A stretch of DNA of 51,302 nt, taken from assembly GCA_003153475.1 (NCBI GenBank), contig PLYT01000059.1, positions 1-51,302 of the forward strand, given 5' to 3'. The position numbers and the translations under genes are program-made. Source of the DNA: Betaproteobacteria bacterium. Its GTDB lineage: Bacteria > Pseudomonadota > Gammaproteobacteria > Burkholderiales > Casimicrobiaceae. This document shows positions 18,420 through 27,481 of this stretch, piece after piece. The stretch's first letter is position 1, and each line of letters starts with the position of its first letter. The notes beneath the pieces were generated by a model. It saw only the letters and a list, made by a program, of their open reading frames with translations. It was not told the DNA's origin and did no database searches.

Positions 18420-20075
18420 CTAGTTCGCGAGGCTGGTCTTTTGGTCGCCTGCCCGAGGTGTGAATGTGACCAGCAGCCGCGGCGGCGTGTCGAGCGGTAC
18501 CACCGCGAAGTGTCCGACCGGCTGCATGTTCAGCGTCACCGTCGTTTCCGAGGAGCTGCTCGAGATGTTGCAGTCCTTGAAGATCGACTTGTCGAAAACC
18601 AGATGAGTCTGCAGGCCAGCGTCGGGTTTGACGTCCTTCAGCACGACGGTTGCGGTCGCGCCGCCGTCATTATTCTCGATACTCTTGTTCCACCGCACCG
18701 GTCCCGTCAGCTCCAGGATCACCGATAGCGGCGGATCGTTCGACGACAGCGTGATCGTCTTCAGTGTCGCGGGCCCGGTGGTCGGCGGCTGCGAGAGTGA
18801 GAGCGGCGGCTCCTCCGGTCCCACACCCATTTGATGTAGCGACGGTTCCGGCGCGGCTGGCGGCTCAGCTGCGGCGAGTGCTGCAGCCGGTGCCGCGGGA
18901 GCTTGCGCTGGTTCATTCGCCGGGGGCGGTTGCGCCGCCTGTGGCGCGACTGCTGCGAGCGCTGCCGGCTGAGCCGTAATCGGCGCTGACTGAGTCGATG
19001 ACGGCGCAGACGCCGCTGGACCCGTCATCGCACTCGCTTGCGCCCGTGCTGCTGCGGCGATACTGCCGGTCGGCGCCGGCAACGTAGGCGCAGTCGCTCG
19101 CATCAGGTCCGCCGCGCCGGCACGTTTCGAGGGCAGGTCGGGCTTTCGCGGTGACGGCGTCGGCGCCTCGAGATTCGGCAACCCGTCGTCGCCGTACGCC
19201 GGCGTGGCCGCAGCCGCGCGGCTCGACGTATCTCCCCGCTGGCGCACCACTACCTTGTCGGCATTTGCATCGTTCGCATCGCCGCCGTAACCGGTCTCGG
19301 CCAGCACCAGCTGCAGCGGATCTTCTTCGGTGTCGACCGGCTCGTGCAGCTTCTTCAACTCGGCGTCGGCCTTCTTGGCGTACTGGGTATTCGGGAAATG
19401 CTTCTTGACCGCCGCGAACGCCTGCGCCGCGGAGTACTTTTTGCCTTCCTTCTCGAGCGATATCCCAAGTTCGAACAGCGCGTCGGGCGCCACCGGAGTG
19501 TCGGGATATTTCTGCATCAGCTCGGCGAAGCGTGATTCGGCGGCGCGGAAGTTTGCGCGCTTGTAGTAGTAGTTGCCGACGATCATCTGGTTGCGCGCCA
19601 GCATCTCGCGGCAGACCACCACCTTGTCATGCGCAAGCTCGGCGAAACTGCCCTCCGGAAAGCGCTGCTCCAGTTCCTGGAAGCGCTTGAGTGCCGCCTG
19701 GGTCTTGGATTGGTCTTGATCCTCGCGTCCCATCTGATCGTAGTAGCTCATCCCGATGTAATACGTGACCAGCTCCAGGTTGGGGCTGGTGGGATGCATT
19801 CGCTGAAAGTCGTCGAGTGCGCCAATCGCCTCCGCGTAATCCTTCTGCTGGTAGTAAGCGAGGCCGATTTTCATCTCGGCGTCTTCGGCATAGGGGCTGA
19901 ACGGGAATTGATCGATCAGCTTTTGGTAGTTTTCGATCGCCGCTTTGTATTCTTTGGTGGCGAAATTGAGCTGCCCCTGTGCGTAGTAGTCCTCACCCGT
20001 GGGCTTTTGCCGCAGACTACACGCAGCCAGCGGCAGCAGGACAAAAGCCACCAATATCAGAACGGAACGCTTCAT
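18420..20075 (-). CDS. bamD: BamD-like outer-membrane assembly lipoprotein with C-terminal AMIN-like extension
   Basis: The ATG at 20075 opens a lipoprotein signal peptide (MKRSVLILVAFVLLPLAAC, lipid Cys19). The frame open to 20378 overlaps trmB and is not used. Residues 25-245 are TPR-like repeats of the BamD/YfiO family (YYAQGQLNFATKEYKAAIE, NYQKLIDQFPFSPYAEDA, FPNTQYAKKADAEL), the part that links BamA partners in outer-membrane protein insertion. Residues 270-430 are a low-complexity Ala/Pro linker. Residues 440-545 (TLKTITLSSNDPPLSVILEL, AVVPLDTPPRLLVTFTPR) resemble an AMIN domain, known from periplasmic amidases and secretins. With 551 residues it is about twice the length of E. coli BamD. 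Confidence 0.8.
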   Translation of the reverse strand: MKRSVLILVAFVLLPLAACSLRQKPTGEDYYAQGQLNFATKEYKAAIENYQKLIDQFPFSPYAEDAEMKIGLAYYQQKDYAEAIGALDDFQRMHPTSPNLELVTYYIGMSYYDQMGREDQDQSKTQAALKRFQELEQRFPEGSFAELAHDKVVVCREMLARNQMIVGNYYYKRANFRAAESRFAELMQKYPDTPVAPDALFELGISLEKEGKKYSAAQAFAAVKKHFPNTQYAKKADAELKKLHEPVDTEEDPLQLVLAETGYGGDANDANADKVVVRQRGDTSSRAAAATPAYGDDGLPNLEAPTPSPRKPDLPSKRAGAADLMRATAPTLPAPTGSIAAAARAQASAMTGPAASAPSSTQSAPITAQPAALAAVAPQAAQPPPANEPAQAPAAPAAALAAAEPPAAPEPSLHQMGVGPEEPPLSLSQPPTTGPATLKTITLSSNDPPLSVILELTGPVRWNKSIENNDGGATATVVLKDVKPDAGLQTHLVFDKSIFKDCNISSSSSETTVTLNMQPVGHFAVVPLDTPPRLLVTFTPRAGDQKTSLAN

Positions 20076-20169
20076 CGGGTTGATTCCGTGAAGGTTAGAC
20101 AAGGCTCGTCGCCAATGCAATCCGAAGTGCCCGCGGCGGCTGCGGAGAAATCGCGAAAGCCTTGCGTAT

Positions 20170-20823
20170 TCAAGTGGATATGACACCACCCGGCTTGCGG
20201 AACGACGCCGAATATACGGGCTTTCCTGCCGCGACGTATTTGCGCGCAAATCCGGTCCGCTCGGCGCCCGGCACCGGATCAACGGCGCGGACAAATCCCG
20301 CCACTTCCATCGTCCGAAAAATCTCGCCCGCGTACTGGCGCACGTCGGTCGCCACGAATGAAATCGCGTTCGGCTCAAGGGTGCGATACAGGCTCGCCGC
20401 GAGCGTCGGGGTGAACAGGCGATGCTTCACGTGACGTTCCTTGGGCCACGGGTCGGGAAAATAAATATGGAACGCACTCACGCTCGCGTCACGGAGCATC
20501 AGGTTCACCAGCGTCCGCGCATCCATCCGCACGACCCGCAGATTGTCCAGTTCCGCGCGACCGCATCGCACGGCCAGCACCCGCGTGATCGTGCCGGACA
20601 GTTCGACGGCGATAAAATCGCGCTCGGGAAATTCCGCGGCGCGCTCGATGATAAACTCGCCCTTGCCGGCGCCGATCTCGATTTCAACCGGAGCCGTACG
20701 TCCGAACATAGCCGGTGGATCGATCGCGAACAGCCCGAGGTCGGACTTGAACAGGACTCGCTCGCCGATTTCGCGCGCTTTCGGATTGCCCCAGATTCGC
20801 GCTGCTTTTCTAAGTCTCGCCAT
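20170..20823 (-). CDS. trmB: tRNA (guanine-N7-)-methyltransferase
   Basis: This 217-residue SAM-dependent enzyme makes m7G46 in the tRNA variable loop. It has the SAM motif VEIEIGAGKGEFI near residue 46 and the family signature IYFPDPWPKERHVKHRL near residue 120, which includes the catalytic Asp. Length and domain order are normal. It lies 94 bases upstream of bamD and 59 bases downstream of the hpaB-like gene on the same strand, with a GC-only hairpin between hpaB and trmB. Confidence 0.93.
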   Translation of the reverse strand: MARLRKAARIWGNPKAREIGERVLFKSDLGLFAIDPPAMFGRTAPVEIEIGAGKGEFIIERAAEFPERDFIAVELSGTITRVLAVRCGRAELDNLRVVRMDARTLVNLMLRDASVSAFHIYFPDPWPKERHVKHRLFTPTLAASLYRTLEPNAISFVATDVRQYAGEIFRTMEVAGFVRAVDPVPGAERTGFARKYVAAGKPVYSASFRKPGGVIST

Positions 20824-20855
20824 GCGGATCCATCACGATAGCCCCCGCCGTCCCC

Positions 20856-20878
20856 CCCCGCCACCGTGGGCGGCGGGG
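20856..20878 (-). terminator. GC-rich hairpin after the hpa-like operon
   Basis: A perfect 7-bp inverted repeat (CCCCGCC/GGCGGGG, 9-nt loop) lies between the HpaB-type stop codon (20883) and trmB. It has no T-run, so it may attenuate rather than terminate. Confidence 0.35.
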
Positions 20879-20882
20879 TGGA

Positions 20883-22328
20883 CTAGTCGGGTCGCTTCAG
20901 AAACGCCTTCACGCGCTCGACCAACGGTTTCAAATCGGTGCTGTCCACCAGCGCGCTCGCCATGCGGACCGGATCGCCAAAGAAAAAGCGCTCGTACAAA
21001 ACCTGCCGACCTCCGAATGAACTGCACGCGACCTCCCACGCAAGCCGGTACAGCGCAACGCGCTCGCGTGCATCGGAGTCGGCGGCCGCAAAATATTTTT
21101 CGATATCGGCGCGCTCCGCCGGATTTTTGAAATCGCTCTCGGCTGGCGTCGCCATCAGCGAACTGGAACTGTTGAGCTGAATGATCTCGACCATCCGCGG
21201 ATACAACTTCGGAAATAGATTGCGTGCGGTGTCGAGCGGCGCGCGCGCGGGAGTGAACACGCCCCAACGATCGGCCGCCGCGTCCGCCTCCGCGGCACGC
21301 AAACACGCGCGCATCGTCTCGGTGGTCGTGATCATCTCGGCCAGCCGCTCGCGCACGTGCGGCAGCGACATCGCGTCGCTCGACTCCGCAATTCGCGCGG
21401 CGAGTCCAAGCAGGAACTCACTCTTGGCGACGTTCTTCACCGCCACCTGATGCATCATGTGCACGACCGCGCCGGTCGCCGCGTACAGCGCGTTGCATCG
21501 CGCGACGTCGCCGCACAGAAACACGCGCTCCCACGGCACGAGCACGTTGTCGAACACCACCACCGCGTCCATCTCGTCGAAGCGCGACGACAGCGGATTG
21601 TCGAAGCGCGAGCGGCCGGCATCGTACGTATCGCGGCAGATGAACTTGAGGCCCTTCGCGTTGCACGCAGTCGCAAACGACAGCGCCAACGGTTCGGCGG
21701 CGGGCTCGGCCTTGAGCACCGTCGAGGGAAACACCAGCAACTCCTCCGCCAGCGGCGCCAGCGTCGCGAGCATGCGGCATCCGTTGACCACGATTCCGTC
21801 GTTGGTCTTCTCGACCAGCCGGAGCGCAAGCTCCGCGTCGGTGTGACCCGCCCAACCGGCTGTGCGGCTCGCGCGTGGGTTGACCAGCGTATGCGTCGCG
21901 CACCAGTCGTGATGCCGCGCTTGGAGATAGTAGTTCCAGATATTGTCGCCGTGGCGCGGATCGCTCTCGGCAAAAAAATCGCGCGCCGCCGCCATTGCCG
22001 CGATGCTCACGTTCAGATAATCCGGCGTGCGTCCGAGCATCCCGCAGCCGAAATCCGCCCACTGCTTCATCATCCGCGTGCGCTTGCGGACGTCCTCGAC
22101 GCTTTTGGGGATGATGAACGACATCCCGGCGCGGCCGCCGTCGTCGGTGCGGAACGTCATCGACTCGGGATGCTCCATCTGCAGGTCGTAGAGCGACGCA
22201 ACCGAGCGCGCGACGTTGGCGAATGCGGGATGCGCCGTCACGTCGCCGACGCGATTGCCGCCAAGCCAGACTTCGGCGCCCAGCTTTTTCAACGACGACA
22301 GGAAATTGTTGCCCGAGCGCGCACCCAT
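20883..22328 (-). CDS. 4-hydroxyphenylacetate 3-hydroxylase (HpaB) family oxygenase
   Basis: This 481-residue FADH2-dependent phenol hydroxylase has an acyl-CoA-dehydrogenase-like fold. Substrate-site residues known from HpaB are conserved: Arg100 and Tyr104 in GRTPDYLN, and the active-site His at about 146 in CATHTLVNP. It would ortho-hydroxylate a phenol to a catechol, using reduced flavin from a separate reductase (HpaC-type), which is not in this window. The start lies one base after the DapA-like stop, the last position in a four-gene operon. The downstream extradiol dioxygenase step is encoded two genes upstream. The exact phenol is unproven. Confidence 0.85.
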   Translation of the reverse strand: MGARSGNNFLSSLKKLGAEVWLGGNRVGDVTAHPAFANVARSVASLYDLQMEHPESMTFRTDDGGRAGMSFIIPKSVEDVRKRTRMMKQWADFGCGMLGRTPDYLNVSIAAMAAARDFFAESDPRHGDNIWNYYLQARHHDWCATHTLVNPRASRTAGWAGHTDAELALRLVEKTNDGIVVNGCRMLATLAPLAEELLVFPSTVLKAEPAAEPLALSFATACNAKGLKFICRDTYDAGRSRFDNPLSSRFDEMDAVVVFDNVLVPWERVFLCGDVARCNALYAATGAVVHMMHQVAVKNVAKSEFLLGLAARIAESSDAMSLPHVRERLAEMITTTETMRACLRAAEADAAADRWGVFTPARAPLDTARNLFPKLYPRMVEIIQLNSSSSLMATPAESDFKNPAERADIEKYFAAADSDARERVALYRLAWEVACSSFGGRQVLYERFFFGDPVRMASALVDSTDLKPLVERVKAFLKRPD

Positions 22329-22329
22329 C

Positions 22330-23229
22330 TCAGAGAATCTCCCGCAGCAGCGGCAGACGTTTCTTGATTCGCTCGGCGGCGTCGGCGGGCGCCATGTACG
22401 GCGGTCGCGCGGGCCCCATCTCGATTCCGGTCGCGACCGAGGCGGTAACCTTGGTCGTGCCGAGATGGCCGAGCGTTTCTTCGCCGCCGCGCGGGAAGCA
22501 TCGATTCAGCCGGCGCTGGATTTCTTCGGCGCGTTTGTAATCGCCGGCCTTGAACGCCTTGAGCAATGCGACCGACGCCGGCACCGCGAAAATATTTATG
22601 AAGCCGCCCGCCGCTCCCAGCATCAGCCCCGCCAGCAGCGCGCGAAACGTGTTGTAGATGTCCGCGCGCCCGTCCACTTCGTCGTACAGCGCCTCGAGAT
22701 GCTGCAAGTCGGTCAGCACTTCCTTGAATGCCGCTACGCCGGGAATCGCCGCCAGCTTGCCGGCGAACTTGGGCGAGATGTTGAACTTGCTGAGCGCGGG
22801 ATTGTGGTAGATGACGATCGGCAAGTCGCCGGCCGCCGCGATCATCTTGTAGTGCCGCTCGACTTCCGCCTCGCCGCACCGCCAGTAGTACGGCGGAATT
22901 ACCTGCTGCGCGTCGTAACCCATGCGCGCCGCGATCTTCGCGTAGTGCAGAGTCTCGAGCGTGGTCGCGCCGCTGGTCATGGCGACGGCCGAGACGTTCG
23001 GCTGCCTGCGGGCCTCCTCGACAACTATCTCGAACACCTTGGTGCGCTCGGCCTCGTTCATGTGCAGGAACTCGCCGATACTTGGCGCCGCGACCACGCC
23101 CACGGCGCCGTTGGCAAGCGCCCAGCGGACTTCGTCGCGCAGTGCAGCTTCATTGAGCCGGTAGTCATCGTGAAACGGCGTCACCAGCATCGCAATCACA
23201 CCGTGCGCAAGTTTCAAGTCACTTTTCAA
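22330..23229 (-). CDS. DapA-superfamily lyase/aldolase, not a true dihydrodipicolinate synthase
   Basis: A TTG start at 23229 is chosen because GGAGG lies eight bases upstream and the class I aldolase fold begins at once (MKSDLKLAHGVIAMLVTPF). The product has 299 residues. The Schiff-base Lys is in VAAFKEVL (near 160) and the catalytic Tyr in VIYHNPAL (near 133). DapA's TTGE loop reads PSIGE, and the Arg that holds aspartate semialdehyde is replaced (YHNPALS in place of Y-x-x-P-x-R-T). It is therefore probably a pyruvate-type aldolase or hydratase-aldolase. In the operon it lies between the extradiol dioxygenase and the hydroxylase, so it may act on the ring-fission product. Confidence 0.83.
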   Translation of the reverse strand: MKSDLKLAHGVIAMLVTPFHDDYRLNEAALRDEVRWALANGAVGVVAAPSIGEFLHMNEAERTKVFEIVVEEARRQPNVSAVAMTSGATTLETLHYAKIAARMGYDAQQVIPPYYWRCGEAEVERHYKMIAAAGDLPIVIYHNPALSKFNISPKFAGKLAAIPGVAAFKEVLTDLQHLEALYDEVDGRADIYNTFRALLAGLMLGAAGGFINIFAVPASVALLKAFKAGDYKRAEEIQRRLNRCFPRGGEETLGHLGTTKVTASVATGIEMGPARPPYMAPADAAERIKKRLPLLREIL

Positions 23230-23248
23230 TTTTCGCCTCCGTAATTTG

Positions 23249-24145
23249 CTAAGCGGCGGCCCGGACCGCGCCGAGGGTTGGCGGCTGGAAGAAGAAAATC
23301 GCTTGTCCGGTTCCGATTGCGGCCTCGTAATTTCCAAATTGCTCGCCGCGCCAGTTCCACGCATCGGCGCCCATCGCGCCGCACATCACGATGTAATGCG
23401 AAAAACGTCCCTCCGGCGAGCAATGCGCGCGATAATCGTCGGCCGCGCCGAGCACCGCGCCATGTCGTCCCTGCTTGAACCATTCCATTATCCGTTCGTC
23501 GTACAGCCGATTCGCGGTCGATGAAATATCGTCGGGCGATGCCGACGCGCGATCGAGTATCTGATCGTAGTCCCAGAACTTGTGCGACATCCCGCCCGAC
23601 GCGACAATCACGACACGCCGGTTCGACTTCCAAATCGCCTGTCCAATCGCTGCGCCGAAAGCAAGATCGTTTTTCACCGACGCGGTCTGGCACACGCTGA
23701 CCGAAAGCACGCGCCGGTGCGCGCCGGGGTTGAGATAGTGCATCACGTTCAGCGTCGGATAATGCACGGGCAAGTTGCGATGCGCCGACGCAATCGCGCG
23801 AATCCCGCGGATGCGCGCCTCGGTTTCCACTCCGCGCGCCAGTTCGGCGTCGCCCGCGTAGTCGTATTCGAGATCGTGCAGCATCGCGGGCAATTCCTCG
23901 GACGTGTACACACCGCTCAGGCGTTCGTGAGCGTTCAGCACATACTCCAGGGTCGTGAACCAGTGCGTGTCGATCAGCAGAAAAGTGTCGAACGCGAGAT
24001 CGCTCAGGCGCTCGCGCTCGAGCCGCGGCATCGCATCGTAAAAGGTCGTGATGTTGCGGCCCATGTACGCCCGGCGCGCCGCGGGATCCAGTATCATCAA
24101 CCTCGGCACGTGGGTGGTGAAAACCGCGGCGACGACTTTACCCAT
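23249..24145 (-). CDS. class III extradiol catechol dioxygenase (LigB/HpaD-like)
   Basis: The product has 298 residues, with GAGGAGG before the ATG. The 2-His-1-carboxylate iron site matches LigB/HPCD: His12 in FTTHVPR, His61 in DTHWF, and Glu245 in CSPEGRFSHY. The second-sphere His188 lies in SGGMSHKF. It would open a catechol ring meta to its hydroxyls; by gene context, homoprotocatechuate or a similar acid is the likely substrate. The start overlaps the aldehyde dehydrogenase stop by eight bases, and the DapA-like gene begins 19 bases downstream. Confidence 0.87.
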   Translation of the reverse strand: MGKVVAAVFTTHVPRLMILDPAARRAYMGRNITTFYDAMPRLERERLSDLAFDTFLLIDTHWFTTLEYVLNAHERLSGVYTSEELPAMLHDLEYDYAGDAELARGVETEARIRGIRAIASAHRNLPVHYPTLNVMHYLNPGAHRRVLSVSVCQTASVKNDLAFGAAIGQAIWKSNRRVVIVASGGMSHKFWDYDQILDRASASPDDISSTANRLYDERIMEWFKQGRHGAVLGAADDYRAHCSPEGRFSHYIVMCGAMGADAWNWRGEQFGNYEAAIGTGQAIFFFQPPTLGAVRAAA

Positions 24146-25622
24146 CGTGTTCCTCCTCGCCGTACGCGATGCAAACCAATTTCGGTTCGGTCCAGAATTC
24201 CATGCTGAAGCGGCCTCCCTGCCGTCCCAGCCCGCTCATCTTCGCGCCTCCAAACGGGGTGCGCAGGTCGCGCAGGAAAAAACTGTTGACCCACACCATC
24301 CCGGTTTTGATTCGCTCCGCGACCCGCAGCGCGCGATCGACCTTCGAGGTCCAGACGTACGCCGCCAGACCGTAGCGCGTCGCATTGGCGCTCGTGATTG
24401 CCTGACCTTCGTCGTCGAATCGTTCGACGGTAAGCACCGGACCGAAGATTTCTTCGGACACCGCGCGGAAGTTCGGATCCACTTCGTCGAGCAGAGTCGG
24501 CAGATAGTAGAAGCCCGTGGCCGGCGTTATGGGAGCTTTGCCGCCAGCCAGCAGCTTCGCGCCGCCGGCGACCGCTTCTGTCACAAACGAATCGACGCGA
24601 TCGCGATGCGCTGCGGAAATCAGCGGTCCGTACTCGGTTCCCTCTTGCAGCGGGTCGCCGATTTTCAGTCTTGAAATTTCCTTCTTCAACAACTCCAGGA
24701 AATCCGAAGCCACGCGGCTTTCGACAATCAAGCGCGAGCCGGCGACGCACGATTGCCCCTGGCTGCGATAGATCGATCGCGCGACTCCGGCCGCAGTCTG
24801 CTTCAGATTCGCATCGGCAAAGACAAGATTCGGCGACTTGCCGCCCAACTCCAATGTCACGCGCTTCAGCGATTCCGCGCACGCCGCCATCACGCGCCGG
24901 CCCGTCGCGGCGCCACCCGTGAACGCGATCGCATCGACGTTCGGATGCGACGCCAGCGCCGCGCCCGCTTCGCCAAGCCCCGGCACGATATTGAGCACGC
25001 CGGGCGGGATTCCCGCTTCGTTCGCGATCTCGCCCAGTGCGATCGACGTAAGCGGCGCCATCTCCGACGGCTTGAGCACGCAGCTGTTTCCCGCCGCGAG
25101 GCACGGCCCAAGATTCCATGTGCCAAGCATCAGCGGCGAGTTCCACGGAATGATAATTGCGCCGACTCCGACCGGCGGGCGCTCCGTCAAATTGACGAGT
25201 TTCAAATCGCGGCCGAGAAATTTCGCGTCGCTTTGCGTGGCTTCATGCGTCCAGGTTTGCGCGACCGCGGCGAAGAACCGGATATTGCGCGCCGCTCGCG
25301 ACACGTCGTGATTGACGCACTCGGCGACCGGCTTGCCGACGTCGCGCGCCTCGAGCATCCCGAGTTCGCGCGCCCGCTTCTCGATACCGTCGGCGAAGCG
25401 GCCCAGAATGTTCGCGCGCGCCTCCGCGCTCATCCGCGGCCACGGACCGTGATCCGCGGCCTCGCGCGCTGCGACCGCCGCGCGATTCACGTCGTCGGCA
25501 CTGGCGCTCGAGACCTCGGCCAGTTCACTCTCGGTGGCCGGCTCGATATCGGCGAAGCGCGCCGACTTTGCGGCCTCGACGTAACGTCCGGCGATAAACA
25601 GTCTGGTCTCTACGTCTTTCAT
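24138..25622 (-). CDS. aldehyde dehydrogenase, HpaE-like
   Basis: The ATG at 25622 is chosen; the frame extends to 25721 without family resemblance. The 494-residue NAD(P)-dependent ALDH is complete: Asn161 in IIIPWNSP, FTGGAATG near 234, catalytic Glu258 in VTLELGGKSPN, and nucleophile Cys292 in QGQSCVAGSR. In the 4-hydroxyphenylacetate meta pathway the homologue HpaE oxidises 5-carboxymethyl-2-hydroxymuconic semialdehyde, the direct product of the extradiol dioxygenase encoded next. It is the first gene of the four-gene operon and divergent from the Lon-N domain gene. Confidence 0.87.
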   Translation of the reverse strand: MKDVETRLFIAGRYVEAAKSARFADIEPATESELAEVSSASADDVNRAAVAAREAADHGPWPRMSAEARANILGRFADGIEKRARELGMLEARDVGKPVAECVNHDVSRAARNIRFFAAVAQTWTHEATQSDAKFLGRDLKLVNLTERPPVGVGAIIIPWNSPLMLGTWNLGPCLAAGNSCVLKPSEMAPLTSIALGEIANEAGIPPGVLNIVPGLGEAGAALASHPNVDAIAFTGGAATGRRVMAACAESLKRVTLELGGKSPNLVFADANLKQTAAGVARSIYRSQGQSCVAGSRLIVESRVASDFLELLKKEISRLKIGDPLQEGTEYGPLISAAHRDRVDSFVTEAVAGGAKLLAGGKAPITPATGFYYLPTLLDEVDPNFRAVSEEIFGPVLTVERFDDEGQAITSANATRYGLAAYVWTSKVDRALRVAERIKTGMVWVNSFFLRDLRTPFGGAKMSGLGRQGGRFSMEFWTEPKLVCIAYGEEEHDG

Positions 25623-25828
25623 CGGAATCGAATCTGGTGCGGCTGATCGTCTGAAACATAGCAAAAGCGAGCGCCAATCGTATGTCCAGCGCCGCCGGTC
25701 GCCGCACGATTTCGCCCGCATGCCGCGGCCGCTTGCTCGCCGCGTGACTATGTAGAATTCGTCGCGAGGCTTTCCTTGACCGCGATTCGCAACGGCCCTA
25801 ACCTGACCGACAGGCGCCGACTGCTACC

Positions 25829-26482
25829 GTGGCTGTATTACCAACTATCATTCCGATTTTCCCGTTGCCCAACCTCGTGCTCTTCCCAGGGCAGAGCGTC
25901 CCGTTGCACATCTTCGAGCCGCGCTATCGCGAGATGGTTGCCGACGTAGCCGACGCACACGGCATCGTCGGCATGATGCTCCTTAAGGGCGAGGAGCAGC
26001 GCGACTCACAGGCGTATCCCGACGTTTTCGAGGTCGGATGCGCTGGCAGAATCGATGGGCTGATCAAGCTGCCCGATGGCCGCTACGACATGGCACTGGT
26101 CGGCGTCGGCGAGTTTCGTGTCGCGCGCGAGATTCGCGAGCGCCCCTACCGCCAGGCCGAGGTGCGATGGTGCCCGGTGCCTCGCGAGGCGCTCGATTGC
26201 GACGCCGAGACCATGGACGCGCTGCGCGAGATGCTGTTCAGCTACCTCGGCGCACCGGCGCAGGATGCGTGGCGCACAATCGTCGAGCAGCGCGGTTTGC
26301 GCGGCGCTGAACTGATCAACTTCCTTTGCTTCCATCTCGATGTTTCTCCGCTCGAAAAACAGACGATGCTCGAAGCGATGGCCGACCGCGTCGATTGCCT
26401 GCTCGACGTGCTGGCTTTCAAGCTCGAGGAGCGCAAGCGCGGTCCCGCTGGTCCGGGCGGCAGCTCCGACCCTTTGCAGTGA
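25829..26482 (+). CDS. Lon N-terminal (substrate-binding) domain protein
   Basis: The product has 217 residues with a GTG start (AVLPTIIPIFPLPNLVLFPG). It carries the PUA-like LON substrate-binding fold (SVPLHIFEPRYREM, VGMMLLKGEE, CAGRID) through about residue 195, without the ATPase and Ser-Lys protease parts of Lon. Stand-alone members are widespread; their role is poorly known, perhaps binding of misfolded proteins. No strong ribosome site is visible. Monocistronic by position. Confidence 0.85.
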   Translation: MAVLPTIIPIFPLPNLVLFPGQSVPLHIFEPRYREMVADVADAHGIVGMMLLKGEEQRDSQAYPDVFEVGCAGRIDGLIKLPDGRYDMALVGVGEFRVAREIRERPYRQAEVRWCPVPREALDCDAETMDALREMLFSYLGAPAQDAWRTIVEQRGLRGAELINFLCFHLDVSPLEKQTMLEAMADRVDCLLDVLAFKLEERKRGPAGPGGSSDPLQ

Positions 26483-26860
26483 CATTTCGGCCCAGCCGTC
26501 AAATTACTGCCTCCTCCGGCGCCAGTCCGATTGCAGAAGGGCGACCACGGATGGGCGCATTGTGGCCAAATCGTAACTGATGTCGCAAATGAGCCATCCG
26601 CGATTCGAAGCGCCGCCAATTCGCAATTTGCGGAACGGATTGCGAAAAGGAATCCGATTTCACGAATTCTTAAGCAGCCAGCAAGACTAATTGGTAGGCT
26701 GCACCCCTTGACTCCCTTAGGAATTTCGTCTTCTCGGAGATGCTGCAAGATTCGGCATGAAGATTGCGTGTCTTTACCTGAAAGAACCGAATAATCGGAA
26801 TCCCGATGCCAATCGCCTGGCGCTGTCGCGCGGGGGCGGGGCGGGTGAAGGCAAACTAAG
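26483..26860. other. gene-free intergenic region
   Basis: These 378 bases between two plus-strand genes have lower GC than their surroundings. I see an 11-base palindrome (CGCAATTTGCG, 26622-26632) and a TTGACT at 26708-26713 without a convincing -10 partner. No coding or RNA gene could be supported. Confidence 0.4.
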
Positions 26861-27295
26861 ATGGAATGGGAAAATAGCGCGCTCGGTAATCTCTTCGTCC
26901 CGGACGTCCTGACGCCCGAACAGTTCTACGACAGTCGGCGCGACGATAGTTCAATTCGTCCGGTCAAGAAGCTCATGATGGCGATTTTGGAAGACGCCCT
27001 GCGATGTTTCCAGAATAATGCCGACGCCAAGGGTGGTCCGCGCAAGCGCCTGTTCAACGAGGCCGAGCATTGGCTCTGCGGCGAAGGCGGCGAAGGGCCG
27101 TTTTCGTTCGAGACCGTGTGCGAAACTCTGGGAATCGAACCGCAGTTTTTGCGTAGCGGTTTGCGCGACTGGCGCAGCCAGCAGCTGGCCGGCGTTTCCA
27201 CGCGGCGACTTGCCCGGCGCTCGCCAGTGGTGCGCAGCGGCCGAATCAGCGCGCCTGCTCGCCGCGACGCGAAGCGTACAGCTCGCGCCCGCTAG
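26861..27295 (+). CDS. conserved hypothetical protein
   Basis: The 144-residue soluble protein has no signal peptide. Residues 24-55 (RRDDSSIRPVKKLMMAILED) and 85-110 (FSFETVCETLGIEPQFLRSG) are helical. They resemble, from memory, uncharacterised proteins repeated in delta-proteobacterial and acidobacterial genomes. The second segment looks like a helix-turn-helix-like module. The tail from residue 115 is basic and Arg-rich, which could bind nucleic acid. Function is unknown. A bidirectional terminator follows. Confidence 0.65.
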   Translation: MEWENSALGNLFVPDVLTPEQFYDSRRDDSSIRPVKKLMMAILEDALRCFQNNADAKGGPRKRLFNEAEHWLCGEGGEGPFSFETVCETLGIEPQFLRSGLRDWRSQQLAGVSTRRLARRSPVVRSGRISAPARRDAKRTARAR

Positions 27296-27367
27296 ACGCG
27301 GGCAGCGTCTCGCGACCGGCGGGAGCTCAGCGCTGCCAGCTCTGCCCGCATATAGTCGAATAGACAA

Positions 27368-27412
27368 AAGGCGGCGCGGCATCTCGAAAGACGCCGCGCC
27401 GCCTTGATTTTT
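27368..27412 (+). terminator. strong bidirectional Rho-independent terminator
   Basis: A perfect 13-bp inverted repeat (arms 27368-27380 and 27393-27405, 12-nt loop) is followed by gattttt on the plus strand and by ttttgtc on the minus strand. It lies between the convergent genes ending at 27295 and 27482 and can serve both. Confidence 0.9.
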
Positions 27413-27481
27413 CCTACCCCGTAGACACCGCCGACCCTGCGCGACTCGCGCCGATCGGCACGCGTCGGGGGCAAACCTTTA

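Noticed and set aside
20883..25622. Complete 4-hydroxyphenylacetate degradation operon
   Set aside because: Only four of the expected genes are present, and the lyase is not the classical HpaI type, so the full pathway cannot be claimed from this window.
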